The notes beneath the pieces are model-generated. The model searched no databases. It was given only the letters and a program-made list of their open reading frames with translations, and had not been told where the DNA came from. Source: Treponema sp. (GTDB taxonomy: Bacteria > Spirochaetota > Spirochaetia > Treponematales > Breznakiellaceae). Taken from it: a stretch of 10,597 nt of DNA. Positions within the stretch are counted from its first letter, which is position 1. Every line of letters begins with the position of its first letter. The translations under genes were made by a program, and so were the position numbers. The stretch is from the NCBI GenBank assembly GCA_031283905.1, contig JAITAW010000080.1, positions 1-10,597 of the forward strand. The letters run 5' to 3'. Below, piece after piece: positions 1 through 7,763 of the stretch.

Positions 1-180
1 ACCGGCATAAAGGAAAAAAGAGCCGTCCACAAAAAGATAAGCCGTGTGTCCATGGGGGTAGTATACAAAAGTAACGCGGTTTTGTATATGGAGTTTTTTG
101 AAAGCGCGTCTGAATCCGGTTTTCCCAACGACACGGCGCTTGGACGATTTCTCGCTTGGGCGGCGAGATCTGTTGCGTAA
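1..180 (+). CDS. C-terminal end of an unidentified protein (5' end outside window)
   Basis: Frame 1 is open from the first base to a TAA at 178-180, giving 59 residues without a start; the other two plus frames close within 72 bases. The reading is basic at first and then balanced and protein-like, ending in GRFLAWAARSVA. I do not recognise the family and no catalytic or binding motif is visible. The next strong gene starts about 280 bases downstream on the same strand, so the two need not form an operon. An open stretch of this length could arise by chance, so the call rests on amino-acid composition and on being open at the window edge. Confidence 0.42.
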   Translation, partial: TGIKEKRAVHKKISRVSMGVVYKSNAVLYMEFFESASESGFPNDTALGRFLAWAARSVA

Positions 181-192
181 GGACCCAGTTAT

Positions 193-393
193 GTGCAACA
201 ACGGCTAGAATTTCTTGAAACTTATTACCACTTTGCCGACCTCGATTTCCATTCCATCCGTCTTGAAGAACGGTTTATCAAAACAACGGGGACATTCTAT
301 AAGCAACCGGATAAATCGATCCGGAAACCGGCGAAAACCGGGCAGAGGGCGTCCAATGGAGGCCGGGCAATGGAAACTTCTCTATGCAAATAA
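193..393 (+). CDS. Doubtful small ORF, 66 residues, unknown
   Basis: A GTG at 193 follows AAGGA (179-183) with 9 bases between, a reasonable ribosome binding site that overlaps the stop of the preceding frame. The product starts with an acidic, aromatic half (LEFLETYYHFADLDFHSIRLEER) and ends in a basic, low-information half. It is in the same frame as the partial gene at 1-180, separated only by its TAA and four codons, so this stretch could also be the tail of that gene after a nonsense mutation. An overlapping open frame at 215-463 competes with it. No family is recognised. It may simply be leader sequence of the large gene downstream. Confidence 0.2.
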   Translation: MQQRLEFLETYYHFADLDFHSIRLEERFIKTTGTFYKQPDKSIRKPAKTGQRASNGGRAMETSLCK

Positions 394-459
394 AGAAACC
401 TTCCCCTTGATCATTCCTCATCATGGCATTACACTGGAAGCAAAAAGGAACCGATGGTT

Positions 460-3400
460 ATGAAACACCGCTACTCTTTCTATATTAGTGTGATTATTGT
501 GCTAGCAACCGCCGCTTTTGTCTGCGCTTCATGCGATAAAGATTCGCCCTCTCAACAGGACGGCGCAGGAATCGCGTCATTCTCAAGCGATTCCGCCGCG
601 CCGGGCAGGGTAAGAGCGGATCTGGCGGCGTACCGCATCGCGTATTACGAACCCGTCGCGGCGGATGCCGATGTCGCCGGCGCGGACGGCGGCATACAGG
701 AAAGCGACGAACCGTTCACCATAACGGCGTTCGGTCCCTTTGAGGAGCTTCCTTCGGAGATAAAGCGGCCCTCCCTCTACGCGGTGTTTTCCCAGCCCGT
801 GGTCCCGCTCGCAAAACTCGGCGACCCAATGACCGAAGAAGCGGGGCTGTTCGCCATTGACCCTCCCCTCACGGGCGTGTACCGGTGGTATGGAACAAAA
901 CTGCTCTCCTTTGAGCCGGACGCCGATGTCCTTCCCCAGCAAAAATATGTTGTTACGGTTTCCGGCGCGATACAATCGCTCGGAGGCAAGAAACTTGAGG
1001 GCGCTACATCGTTCAGTTTCGAGACGGAGCGGCTCGGCGTTTTGAGGTGGTCCCTGGGACCCGCTGGCGCATGGACAAGCGCTTATAATGCGCCGCCCGA
1101 TGACGCGCGGTTCATTACCGCGGTGTTTTCCTGCGAGGTTGATTTGGATGAAATCGCTAGGTGGATCGAAATACGCGGCGCGGGTAAAACATTTCCTTTT
1201 ACGCTTTCGCGCCCCGAAAAAATAGAACGCGACTACAACACCCGCGAAGCGTCCGATGATCAATTCGTACGTATCACCATGAACGACAAGCCGCCTGTTG
1301 ACGCGGATATGAGCGTTACCGTGAAAGCGGGGGCGCGTTCAAAGCCCGGACTGCTTGGATCAAAGGAGGACGTTTCTTTTTCCTTCCACACCCTGCGCCC
1401 GTTCGGGTTTGAACGCGCGTACGCGCGGGCGTACTCATCGCCCAGAGTCAGGCAGTCCAACGCCATACCCATTACCGTTTCGTTTAACTACGGCGTGGAA
1501 GAAAAGGGCGCGGAACGATTCTTTTCCATAAACGGGATTCCCGCTTTGACCGCTGAAAACGTAGCGGTGTACGGAAGCTCCGTTGTCCTTAACGATTTGC
1601 CCCTGCAATACGAAACAGACTATACGCTCGCCATTGCCGGAGGCTTGCAAGATGTCTTGGGCAGGACTTTGGGGAGCGATGAAAACATCGTTGTTTCCGT
1701 GGGCGGCGCGAGTAGCTATGTGTCGATTTACGACAGGGGTCCCAAAATGCTGGAAGCCGCATACCCCGCGCGGTACGTGTGGGAAACGCAGAACCCCCTC
1801 TCAATCAGCACAATCACCGGGAAGGTGAACAGCCCCTATGAAAGGGTGGATGGCAGCCGCGCGGTTCCGCTTGACGTTTCCGTCATTCCGCCCAACCGGA
1901 AGCATTTTGTTATGGAAGATCTGTCCCCGTATCTTGGCGCTTCGGGCAGGGGAACCGTGGGCATGTACTGGCGTTATCAGACCAAAAACAATTGGCAGGC
2001 GGGCAAGGTTGATTCCGGCGAGGCGTGGCTCTCGGCGCAGGTTACGGATATTGGCATTACCATGCGGTACGCGTACAATACGGCGCTGGTGTGGGCGACC
2101 CGTCTTTCTACCGGAGAGCCTGTCGCCAACGCGCTCGTACAGCTTCTTGAAAGCGGAAAAGTGGCGCTTGAAGGAAAAACCGATAGTCAGGGGCTTGCGG
2201 CGTTTGATTTCCCTGACAACGCTTTTGTATCCATGTTTTCCCGGCCCTCGTATTCAACGGATATGCGGGGCGACGCGGGCAGGGGTTTCGGCGTCAAGGT
2301 GATTGAAAACGGCGGACCCGCCGCCGGTGGCGATGAAGCTGAATTTATCCCGAATGGGAGCCACAATATGTGGCGGTTCAACGTTGAGGCCGCAGTTGAT
2401 CCGTTCGATGCGGAGCGGGAACGGCCCGTTGTCTTTTTATTTACCGATAGAGGGCTTTACAAACCGGGAGAAACTGTTACGTTCCGCGTCATTGACCGTA
2501 CGCTTTTGCGGGGAAACTACCGTCCGTACGTCGGGCCGTATACGGTTGAGGTTTCCACCGGCATGTACAACGCAAAGCCAATCGCGTCCCTAAAAGGCGA
2601 GTCCACCAAAAACGGAGGCAGTTACGGCTCGTTCACCCTTCCGGCTGATCTGGCTCCGGGCGTTTACGCCATAAAATATTCGCGCGCCAATGCGGCTCAG
2701 GTTGTTACCTTTACAACGGCGAATTTCGAGGCGCTCAGATTCGAGGCGTCGCTCAAATCCTTTGATCCGCTTCGCTACAAGGGCGATACCTTGTCCATGC
2801 ATTTTTCCGCGAGGTACCTTGCGGGCGGGGCTTTGTCCGGCGCTCCATACGCCTACTTCTGGACGAGGAATGGCGCGAGGTTTGCCCCTCCCGCGCCCTG
2901 GGAATATTGGAGTTTCGGTCCCGGCAACGCTGACGGCGGCGCTTTTGCGGGGCGCGGGGAAGGTTCGCTCGGACCTGACGGCAGCGCGGACATCACCCGG
3001 ATTGCGGCCGATGACGGCGTTGAAGGCGCACCCTATTCCTACCGGCTTGAAGCGTCCGTTCAGGATGCCTCCCGCCAGCAGGTTTCAAGCCGCGCAAGCG
3101 TCATGGTTCACCCGGCGCGGTTCTACATCGGGACGCGGCTTGACGAGGGCGCGGTTAAGAGCGCGGGCGATATTGATAACGGCCGGCGTCCGGCGCGGTT
3201 TTTGGCAGCCGGAAAGCCCGCGACCGCAAGCTGGGCGCTGGCCGCTCCCCAGGGAGAAGCGGACGCCGCGCCGTATGAGGCCCCTGAAAACACCGTCATC
3301 AAAGCGCAATTCATCAGATATGATTGGAAACAGTCGCGGCAAGCGGGGATAGGCGGACGGGTGAACGTGAGTTGGGAGCGCGTTGAAGAGGTTGTGGAGG

Positions 3401-6357
3401 AAAAGACGTTTTCCCCGGGGGAAAACACGGCGGGCGTTCTTCCGTTCACACCCGCGAAAAGCGGGCAATGGGAAATCCATTTTTCTTCAAAAGACGAGAA
3501 GGGCAGGCCGGTTGTTACGCGCATGGGCTTCTATGTGAGCGGCGGCGGCTGGGTTCACTGGGGTTCGGACGATGTTGACGCCGTCACGCTGACGCCCGAC
3601 AAGCCGGAATACGCGGCCGGCGAGACCGCAAAGCTGCTGGTCCGGTCCCCGCTGCCCAAAGGCAACTATCTTTTAACCATTGAACGGGAAGGCATTATCG
3701 CGGAAAAAATCATCGAATTGGACGGATCGGCGCGTCTGATTGATATTCCGGTAGACGAATCCTATGCGCCTATCGTGTATGTCGCGATCTCGAGCTACAC
3801 GGTGCGATCCGGTCCTCCGCAAAACACCTACTACGATCCCGATCTGGATAAGCCCAAGGGGATTTTCGGTATTGCGGCTATTCGCGTTGACGCGGAAACC
3901 CGCCGTTACAAGGTGGAAATCGAACCGCAAAAGCCCGCGTACCGCCCCAAGGATCAGGCGGAAGTGAAAGTTACGGTAACGCTTGGCGGCAAACCGGCCG
4001 CGGGAGCGGAGATCACCTTCATGGCGGTTGACCGGGGCGTCGTGGACCTCATTGACTACCATGTGCCGGATCCGCTCGCGTACTTCTACGCGCCGCATAA
4101 TTTCCCGCTCGGCGTACGGGGCGCGGACAGCCGCTCTCTCCTCATGGATCCGGTTACGTACGCGCTCAGTGATTTGCAGGGCGGGGATAGCGAAGACGGG
4201 TCCAAAATGGAAGAACGCAAAGATTTTCGCCCGACCGCCGTATTTGAGCCGTACCTCGTAACGGGCGCGGACGGAACCGTTACGGTAAAATTTCCGCTGC
4301 CCGACTCCCTTACGACCTACCGGTGTACGGCGGTCGCTGCCGGCGTTAAAAATTTCGGCGTTAACGAGCGGGACCTCAGGGTAAGCCAGCCGCTGAACGC
4401 TTCCATAGCGATGCCGCGTACATTGCGCTGGCGCGATACCGGAACCGTGTCCCTCATTCTGACCAACCTCGAAGAGAGCGAGACAACCGCGACCGTGGCT
4501 CTTGTAACCGAAAACATTGACGCGGGCGGGCTATGGGGCGAAGCGCTTGCCGTTGACGGAGAATCGGAAAAGACCGTAACCATCGCGTCAGGGGACACGG
4601 CCGAAGTGCGGTTTATGGTCGCCGCCGTGGGCGCAGGCGAAGCGCGGTTGACGTTCACCCTTACGTCTCCTTCAGTGAATGAGCGGATTATCAGAACAAT
4701 AGCGGTGGATCGTCCGGTCGTCTATGAAACGGTGAGTACCATCGGAAATCTAACCAACGAGCGTCCTTTTATTGAAGAGGGCGTGGTGTTGCCGGCGATT
4801 GTGCCTGAAGGTACCGGAAGCCTCGGCGTTACGCTTGCGGCATCGCGGCTGGCGCTGCTCAAAGATGCGGTGCAGTATCTTCTCACCTATCCCTACGGTT
4901 GTCTTGAGCAGCGTACCGCGGCGTTGCTGCCGCTGACAGCTTTTGGCGATCACCTGGGCGCGTTCCAGCTGGAATCGCCGGTGAAGAATCCTAAAGCGGT
5001 TGTGGAGGCGGAGCTTGCCGCAATTGCGAAAAACAGGCTCCCTGATGGTTTGTACCCCTATTGGCCCGGCGGCAGGTACGGCAATCCGATGGTGTCTTTG
5101 CGCGTGGCGCATATCGCGCTTTTGGCAAAACAAAAGGGTTATACCGCCCCCGCCGCCATCGATGCGGGCGCCATCATAAAAAGCCTTCAGTCATATATGA
5201 ATATAAACACCATTCTCAAAGCGGATCCCTTTCTATCGGGCTATCTTTTGTGGATACGCGCCATGAACGGCGAGAAGCCTGGTAATGAAATCAGCGGCTA
5301 CCTTAACCAGGGAGATGAACTCGGCATATCGGGTTACGGCTTTGCGGGGCTTGCCGCGTTTGACTCAGGCGACAAAAAAACGGCGGCGGCCATAGCGGAC
5401 AAAATCAAAAAGTTCCTGCGACCGGGAACCCGTTCCGTTGATTTAACCGACACGTATGAAAGAAAGGGCGCTTTCTGGGGGAGTGATGTTGACCGCTACG
5501 CAATCGCGCTTATGCTTTACTATTCGCTGTATCCAAACGACGATATGACAACGCGCCTTGCGGCATCGCTTATTGAGCGGCAGCGGCGCGGCGTATGGAC
5601 AAATACGGCATCTTCGTTCTGGGCTGTTCTCGCATTCGGGCGCATTGCGGACGCCGAAGCCGCCGAGGGCGCGAACATGCGCGGAATCGTTACCCTTGAT
5701 TCAAAACCGTTTACGCAGGCGGATTTCACCGCCTATGGCGGAACGCTGGTCGCGGCGCTGAAACTGTTCACGGAGCCGCCGCTAAGCGAAGCGAAACGCG
5801 ATACGCTGCTGCCGCTCCGGATCGAGCGGCAAGGCGGTTCGGGCAGCCTATACTACGGCATGAGCCTCCGGTACGGCATACCAGCCGAGCTTGCGGCAAC
5901 GCGCGATGAAGGCATCGGCGTCTTTGCCGAGACTCTCGATGACAACGGCGCGGTTGTAAAAGACGGACGCCTCATCGCGGGAAAGACCTACATCCGGCGG
6001 GTAACGGTCTCCTCCTCACGAGATCGAACCTTTCTCGCCCTGCGCGCTCCCGTGCCTTCAGGCGCGGAAATCGTGGACGCGACCTTTGTTACCAGTTCAA
6101 CAACGCCGCCGAAAGCAGACAAGGCCGAAAGCGCGTGGTGGGATTGGGTCGAGCCGCCGCTCAGGTTCATTATGAACGATGAAACCCGCTTCCACTGGGA
6201 CTTCTTCAAAGCGGGCAGGCAAACCGTGGAATTCCGGTTCCGCGCGGTCATGCCGGGCGTGTATCCAACGCCGCCCGCGCAAGCCGAATGCATGTACGAG
6301 GGGGAAATTTTCGGGCGGTCCGCCGGAGAGCTGGTGAGGATAGAAGGCGTTCCGTGA
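460..6357 (+). CDS. Bacterial alpha-2-macroglobulin-like lipoprotein (COG2373/YfhM type), 1965 aa, with thioester motif
   Basis: Large envelope protease-trap protein. In the characterised family, proteases cleave a bait region, the protein collapses around them, and an internal Cys-Gln thioester attaches covalently. Start: ATG 460 is preferred over ATG 454 because AAGGAA (445-450) lies 9 bases from the former and only 3 from the latter. Seen: basic N-terminus, hydrophobic segment to residue 22, then a relaxed lipobox VCASC with lipid Cys near residue 25; a Ser/Asp/Gly-rich linker; three Ig-like beta domains at about 85-190, 200-310 and 330-415; macroglobulin-type beta domains with DRGLYKPGE at 663-671; a bait-region-like domain from about 1036 to 1112; the conserved FEPYLVTGADG segment near 1260; thioester motif YPYGCLEQ with Cys1481 and Gln1484; an alpha-helical thioester domain to about 1760; and a C-terminal beta domain from about 1812 to the end with the characteristic PPAQAECMYEGEIFGRSAGE segment. 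At 1965 residues it is longer than E. coli YfhM (about 1650), mainly through the N-terminal beta domains. No internal stops or frameshifts. The adjacent pbpC expected in proteobacteria is absent. Confidence 0.95.
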   Translation: MKHRYSFYISVIIVLATAAFVCASCDKDSPSQQDGAGIASFSSDSAAPGRVRADLAAYRIAYYEPVAADADVAGADGGIQESDEPFTITAFGPFEELPSEIKRPSLYAVFSQPVVPLAKLGDPMTEEAGLFAIDPPLTGVYRWYGTKLLSFEPDADVLPQQKYVVTVSGAIQSLGGKKLEGATSFSFETERLGVLRWSLGPAGAWTSAYNAPPDDARFITAVFSCEVDLDEIARWIEIRGAGKTFPFTLSRPEKIERDYNTREASDDQFVRITMNDKPPVDADMSVTVKAGARSKPGLLGSKEDVSFSFHTLRPFGFERAYARAYSSPRVRQSNAIPITVSFNYGVEEKGAERFFSINGIPALTAENVAVYGSSVVLNDLPLQYETDYTLAIAGGLQDVLGRTLGSDENIVVSVGGASSYVSIYDRGPKMLEAAYPARYVWETQNPLSISTITGKVNSPYERVDGSRAVPLDVSVIPPNRKHFVMEDLSPYLGASGRGTVGMYWRYQTKNNWQAGKVDSGEAWLSAQVTDIGITMRYAYNTALVWATRLSTGEPVANALVQLLESGKVALEGKTDSQGLAAFDFPDNAFVSMFSRPSYSTDMRGDAGRGFGVKVIENGGPAAGGDEAEFIPNGSHNMWRFNVEAAVDPFDAERERPVVFLFTDRGLYKPGETVTFRVIDRTLLRGNYRPYVGPYTVEVSTGMYNAKPIASLKGESTKNGGSYGSFTLPADLAPGVYAIKYSRANAAQVVTFTTANFEALRFEASLKSFDPLRYKGDTLSMHFSARYLAGGALSGAPYAYFWTRNGARFAPPAPWEYWSFGPGNADGGAFAGRGEGSLGPDGSADITRIAADDGVEGAPYSYRLEASVQDASRQQVSSRASVMVHPARFYIGTRLDEGAVKSAGDIDNGRRPARFLAAGKPATASWALAAPQGEADAAPYEAPENTVIKAQFIRYDWKQSRQAGIGGRVNVSWERVEEVVEEKTFSPGENTAGVLPFTPAKSGQWEIHFSSKDEKGRPVVTRMGFYVSGGGWVHWGSDDVDAVTLTPDKPEYAAGETAKLLVRSPLPKGNYLLTIEREGIIAEKIIELDGSARLIDIPVDESYAPIVYVAISSYTVRSGPPQNTYYDPDLDKPKGIFGIAAIRVDAETRRYKVEIEPQKPAYRPKDQAEVKVTVTLGGKPAAGAEITFMAVDRGVVDLIDYHVPDPLAYFYAPHNFPLGVRGADSRSLLMDPVTYALSDLQGGDSEDGSKMEERKDFRPTAVFEPYLVTGADGTVTVKFPLPDSLTTYRCTAVAAGVKNFGVNERDLRVSQPLNASIAMPRTLRWRDTGTVSLILTNLEESETTATVALVTENIDAGGLWGEALAVDGESEKTVTIASGDTAEVRFMVAAVGAGEARLTFTLTSPSVNERIIRTIAVDRPVVYETVSTIGNLTNERPFIEEGVVLPAIVPEGTGSLGVTLAASRLALLKDAVQYLLTYPYGCLEQRTAALLPLTAFGDHLGAFQLESPVKNPKAVVEAELAAIAKNRLPDGLYPYWPGGRYGNPMVSLRVAHIALLAKQKGYTAPAAIDAGAIIKSLQSYMNINTILKADPFLSGYLLWIRAMNGEKPGNEISGYLNQGDELGISGYGFAGLAAFDSGDKKTAAAIADKIKKFLRPGTRSVDLTDTYERKGAFWGSDVDRYAIALMLYYSLYPNDDMTTRLAASLIERQRRGVWTNTASSFWAVLAFGRIADAEAAEGANMRGIVTLDSKPFTQADFTAYGGTLVAALKLFTEPPLSEAKRDTLLPLRIERQGGSGSLYYGMSLRYGIPAELAATRDEGIGVFAETLDDNGAVVKDGRLIAGKTYIRRVTVSSSRDRTFLALRAPVPSGAEIVDATFVTSSTTPPKADKAESAWWDWVEPPLRFIMNDETRFHWDFFKAGRQTVEFRFRAVMPGVYPTPPAQAECMYEGEIFGRSAGELVRIEGVP

Positions 6358-6380
6358 AACGGAGGCCGTTATGCCTGTGA
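6354..6380 (+). pseudogene. Possible start of a lost downstream gene, coupled by a GTGA overlap
   Basis: The TGA stop of the macroglobulin gene sits inside a GTGA, and the GTG at 6354 opens a frame reading M-K-R-R-P-L-C-L before a TGA at 6378-6380. A basic KRR run leading into hydrophobic residues is how many membrane-anchored envelope proteins begin, including penicillin-binding proteins of the kind often encoded after macroglobulin genes. The frame dies at eight codons and nothing recognisable follows. That it is a deletion remnant is inference only; chance is a real alternative. Confidence 0.2.
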
Positions 6381-6445
6381 ATAGAAAATACGTCATTGGG
6401 GAAGCAAGCTTTTTAACCGGTCTTGGCGGGATAAACGCTCTGTAA
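6371..6445 (+). CDS. Short 24-codon ORF with a strong ribosome binding site
   Basis: ATG 6371 is preceded by a perfect GGAGG (6361-6365) with 5 bases of spacing, 13 bases after the stop of the macroglobulin gene, and the frame runs to TAA at 6443-6445. The peptide begins MPVNRKYVIGEASF and ends in GLGGINAL. It has no signal peptide, cysteine or recognised motif. It could be a genuine micropeptide, the truncated 5' end of a former operon gene, or a chance ORF behind a purine-rich stretch. The good initiation site is the only positive evidence. Confidence 0.25.
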   Translation: MPVNRKYVIGEASFLTGLGGINAL

Positions 6446-6516
6446 CGTTGCACCAAAAACCGGAATTTACTACCGCTTAAAGCCGGCTGAAATACGGTTA
6501 AAAGCAGGCTGCAACG
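6446..6516 (+). repeat. 22-base imperfect tandem repeat flanked by a 7-base inverted repeat
   Basis: Bases 6470-6492 and 6492-6514 align at a period of 22 with 17 of 23 positions identical; the shared core is AAAGC.GGCTG. The pair lies between CGTTGCA (6446-6452) and its exact complement TGCAACG (6510-6516), with a second inner pair AACCG (6458-6462) and CGGTT (6495-6499). The whole could fold as a long imperfect stem. I see no known element in it. Confidence 0.4.
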
Positions 6517-6540
6517 CACGGTTGTAACCCGTTTTTATTT

Positions 6541-6557
6541 AAGGGCGTAGCCCTTTT
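6541..6557 (+). terminator. Small hairpin with T run
   Basis: AAGGGC (6541-6546) pairs with GCCCTT (6550-6555) around a three-base loop, followed by TTA; the T run is TTTT including the stem end. It lies in the convergent space between the macroglobulin gene and the MarR gene, where a plus-strand terminator is expected. The stem is short, so it may act together with the next hairpin or be part of a repeat. Confidence 0.35.
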
Positions 6558-6571
6558 AGGGTTTAATACCC

Positions 6572-6597
6572 CGCCCCTTGGGGCGTTTCTTACTTTT
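6572..6597 (+). terminator. GC-rich hairpin followed by T-rich tract
   Basis: CGCCCC (6572-6577) and GGGGCG (6580-6585) form a stem with a CTTG-type loop, followed by TTTCTTACTTTT. This fits a rho-independent terminator for plus-strand transcription arriving from the macroglobulin gene, just before the convergent MarR stop at 6601. The preceding AATACCC and the GC-rich palindrome also look like a small interspersed repeat, so a dual nature is possible. Confidence 0.45.
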
Positions 6598-6600
6598 GTA

Positions 6601-7054
6601 TTACTCATCCTGTGTTTCCTTTATGTTGCTTATGTTTTCCTGCATTTTCAGCAGGGACTTGAAAACGGTCTCAAGGTCGTTTTCGTCAATGCCGTCCGTC
6701 ATGACGGCATTCCATTCCGACAAAGCCGCGTCAATTCCCTCGAACTGACGCCTGGCCTTCGCCGTGAGGAATAATTTGTTTTGCCTTTTATCCTCCGCGC
6801 CGCGGCCTCTTCTCACAAAGCCCTTTTCTTCCAAAGACTTGACGGCCCGCGCCGCCGCCGCCTTATCTCTGTCCAGCATTGAACACAATTCCCGCGGTCG
6901 CCCCGTCATAACAGCGCAGCAGCATAAAAAACGGCTGTTCCCCCGCGGAGAGGTTAAATCTTCTAATAGCCGCTTTAACGCGAGCAAGGCTTTTCCGGTA
7001 CAGAAACGAGATAATCCGGCCAAAGTCCCGTCCGGCGGAATCATGTTCGGGCAA
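6601..7054 (-). CDS. MarR-family transcriptional regulator, interrupted by an apparent one-base frameshift
   Basis: Winged-helix regulator that would bind a palindromic operator near its own promoter. The family pattern is split between two frames. The N-terminal dimerisation part (FGRIISFLYRKSLARVKAAI, then SAGEQPFFMLLRCYDG) is in the frame entered from TTG 7054. The HTH and wing (RELCSMLDRDKAAAARAVKSLEEKGFV, then EDKRQNKLFLTAKA) and the C-terminal helix are one frame over. The joint is a G4 tract on the minus strand (6901-6904): removing one G gives ..CYDGRPRELCSML.., exactly a MarR continuation, and a product of about 150 aa, the normal family length. A continuous frame does exist from ATG 7044 (ATGA overlap with the upstream stop), but its first 40-odd residues do not resemble MarR; using that start would need a second, compensating shift near 7028. 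Neither start has a clear ribosome binding site, so it probably depends on coupling to the flavoprotein gene. Whether this is a true mutation or a sequencing or assembly error cannot be told here. Confidence 0.82.
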
Positions 7055-7685
7055 GGGCGGCCCCCGCTTCAAAAGCGCGTTTACAGTCCAGCGGAAAGAT
7101 CTCTTCCCGCCTTTTTCTCCGCGCAGCTTCATCAAACATGGTCATACCATATTTGGCGTAGTCGTCAACCTGTAACGTCTCTGTTACAATTAACACCTGC
7201 GCCTCGCCGATAAACCGGTCAAAAACACGTTTATAGTCGTCAAACTTCGCGCGGTAGCCCATTGGGTCAAGATGATCCGCAGGGACATTGCCCGTAAATA
7301 TAAAAGCCGTCTTTATGCGTTTTTGCAGCAAAGCATTCCGTTCTTTGCCGTAGGCAAGATACTGGAACAGAAACCGTTCCAAAAAAGCGCGGGTAGACGC
7401 GGTTGCTTCGCCCCAATAAATGGGGGAGCCAATGACAAGACCGTCAGCTGCTTCGATATTTTCAAGAAGCGGCTTGAGGCCGTCCTGTACCGCACAATGA
7501 CCCAGACCGGGGCCGCCCTGTAGTTTACAGGCAAAGCAACTTATACACCCCGTAAACCGCAGATCGTAAAGATTAACGAGTTCCGTTTCCGCTCCGCCCT
7601 CTCCGGCTCCCTTGAGGGCCTCCGCTACCAGAGTGTGGGTATTCCAGCCCTTTCTTGGGCTGCCGTTTATCCCGATTATCTTCAT
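7041..7685 (-). CDS. Flavodoxin-fold NAD(P)H-dependent FMN reductase/iron-sulfur-flavoprotein-like protein
   Basis: Cytoplasmic flavoprotein of 214 aa, the usual size for NAD(P)H-dependent FMN reductase relatives. Seen: N-terminal beta strand and phosphate-binding loop KIIGINGSPRKGWNT (residues 2-16); a cysteine cluster at C47, C50, C53 and C64 (C-x2-C-x2-C-x10-C); and the flavin-contacting IGSPIYWGEAT segment from residue 85. The three closely spaced cysteines recall iron-sulfur flavoproteins, whose compact motif usually has a shorter last gap, so a bound cluster is possible but not shown; many paralogues keep similar cysteines without one. ATG 7685 is chosen because AAGGAG lies 8 bases upstream and the product then begins at the conserved first strand; an upstream TTG at 7703 adds six unlikely residues. 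The stop overlaps the start of the MarR gene, so the two are one transcription unit. Such pairs usually respond to oxidative or electrophile stress; the substrate here is unknown. Confidence 0.88.
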   Translation of the reverse strand: MKIIGINGSPRKGWNTHTLVAEALKGAGEGGAETELVNLYDLRFTGCISCFACKLQGGPGLGHCAVQDGLKPLLENIEAADGLVIGSPIYWGEATASTRAFLERFLFQYLAYGKERNALLQKRIKTAFIFTGNVPADHLDPMGYRAKFDDYKRVFDRFIGEAQVLIVTETLQVDDYAKYGMTMFDEAARRKRREEIFPLDCKRAFEAGAALART

Positions 7686-7706
7686 GGCATAGTCTCCTTG
7701 CAAAAC

Positions 7707-7735
7707 AATATACAGAAATATGGTTGATATGCCAA
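7707..7735 (-). promoter_or_regulatory. Sigma-70-type promoter of the flavoprotein-marR unit, with candidate operator
   Basis: On the minus strand TTGGCA (7735-7730) and TATATT (7712-7707) are separated by exactly 17 bases; each hexamer matches consensus at five of six positions. The predicted transcription start falls just before the AAGGAG of the flavoprotein gene, giving a very short leader. An imperfect inverted repeat, CAATAT and ATATGG on the plus strand (7706-7723), overlaps the -10 box. This is where a MarR repressor would be expected to bind, but that assignment is inference. Confidence 0.6.
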
Positions 7736-7763
7736 CTCCCGCTATGGCTGCAAATTATCACCC

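Noticed and set aside
340..463. Reading PLIIPHHGITLEAKR as the end of a HicA-type toxin
   Set aside because: Only a vague likeness around PHHG; no GSH motif upstream, no antitoxin, and no consistent frame.
583..1263. Minus-strand open frame of about 226 codons inside the macroglobulin gene
   Set aside because: Opposite strand encodes continuous family-typical sequence; this frame is Arg-rich with no domain pattern.
6441..6530. Possible integron attC site (AAC and GTT boxes around an inverted repeat)
   Set aside because: The outer boxes do not match RYYYAAC and GTTRRRY as a complementary pair, and the neighbouring genes are not cassette-like.
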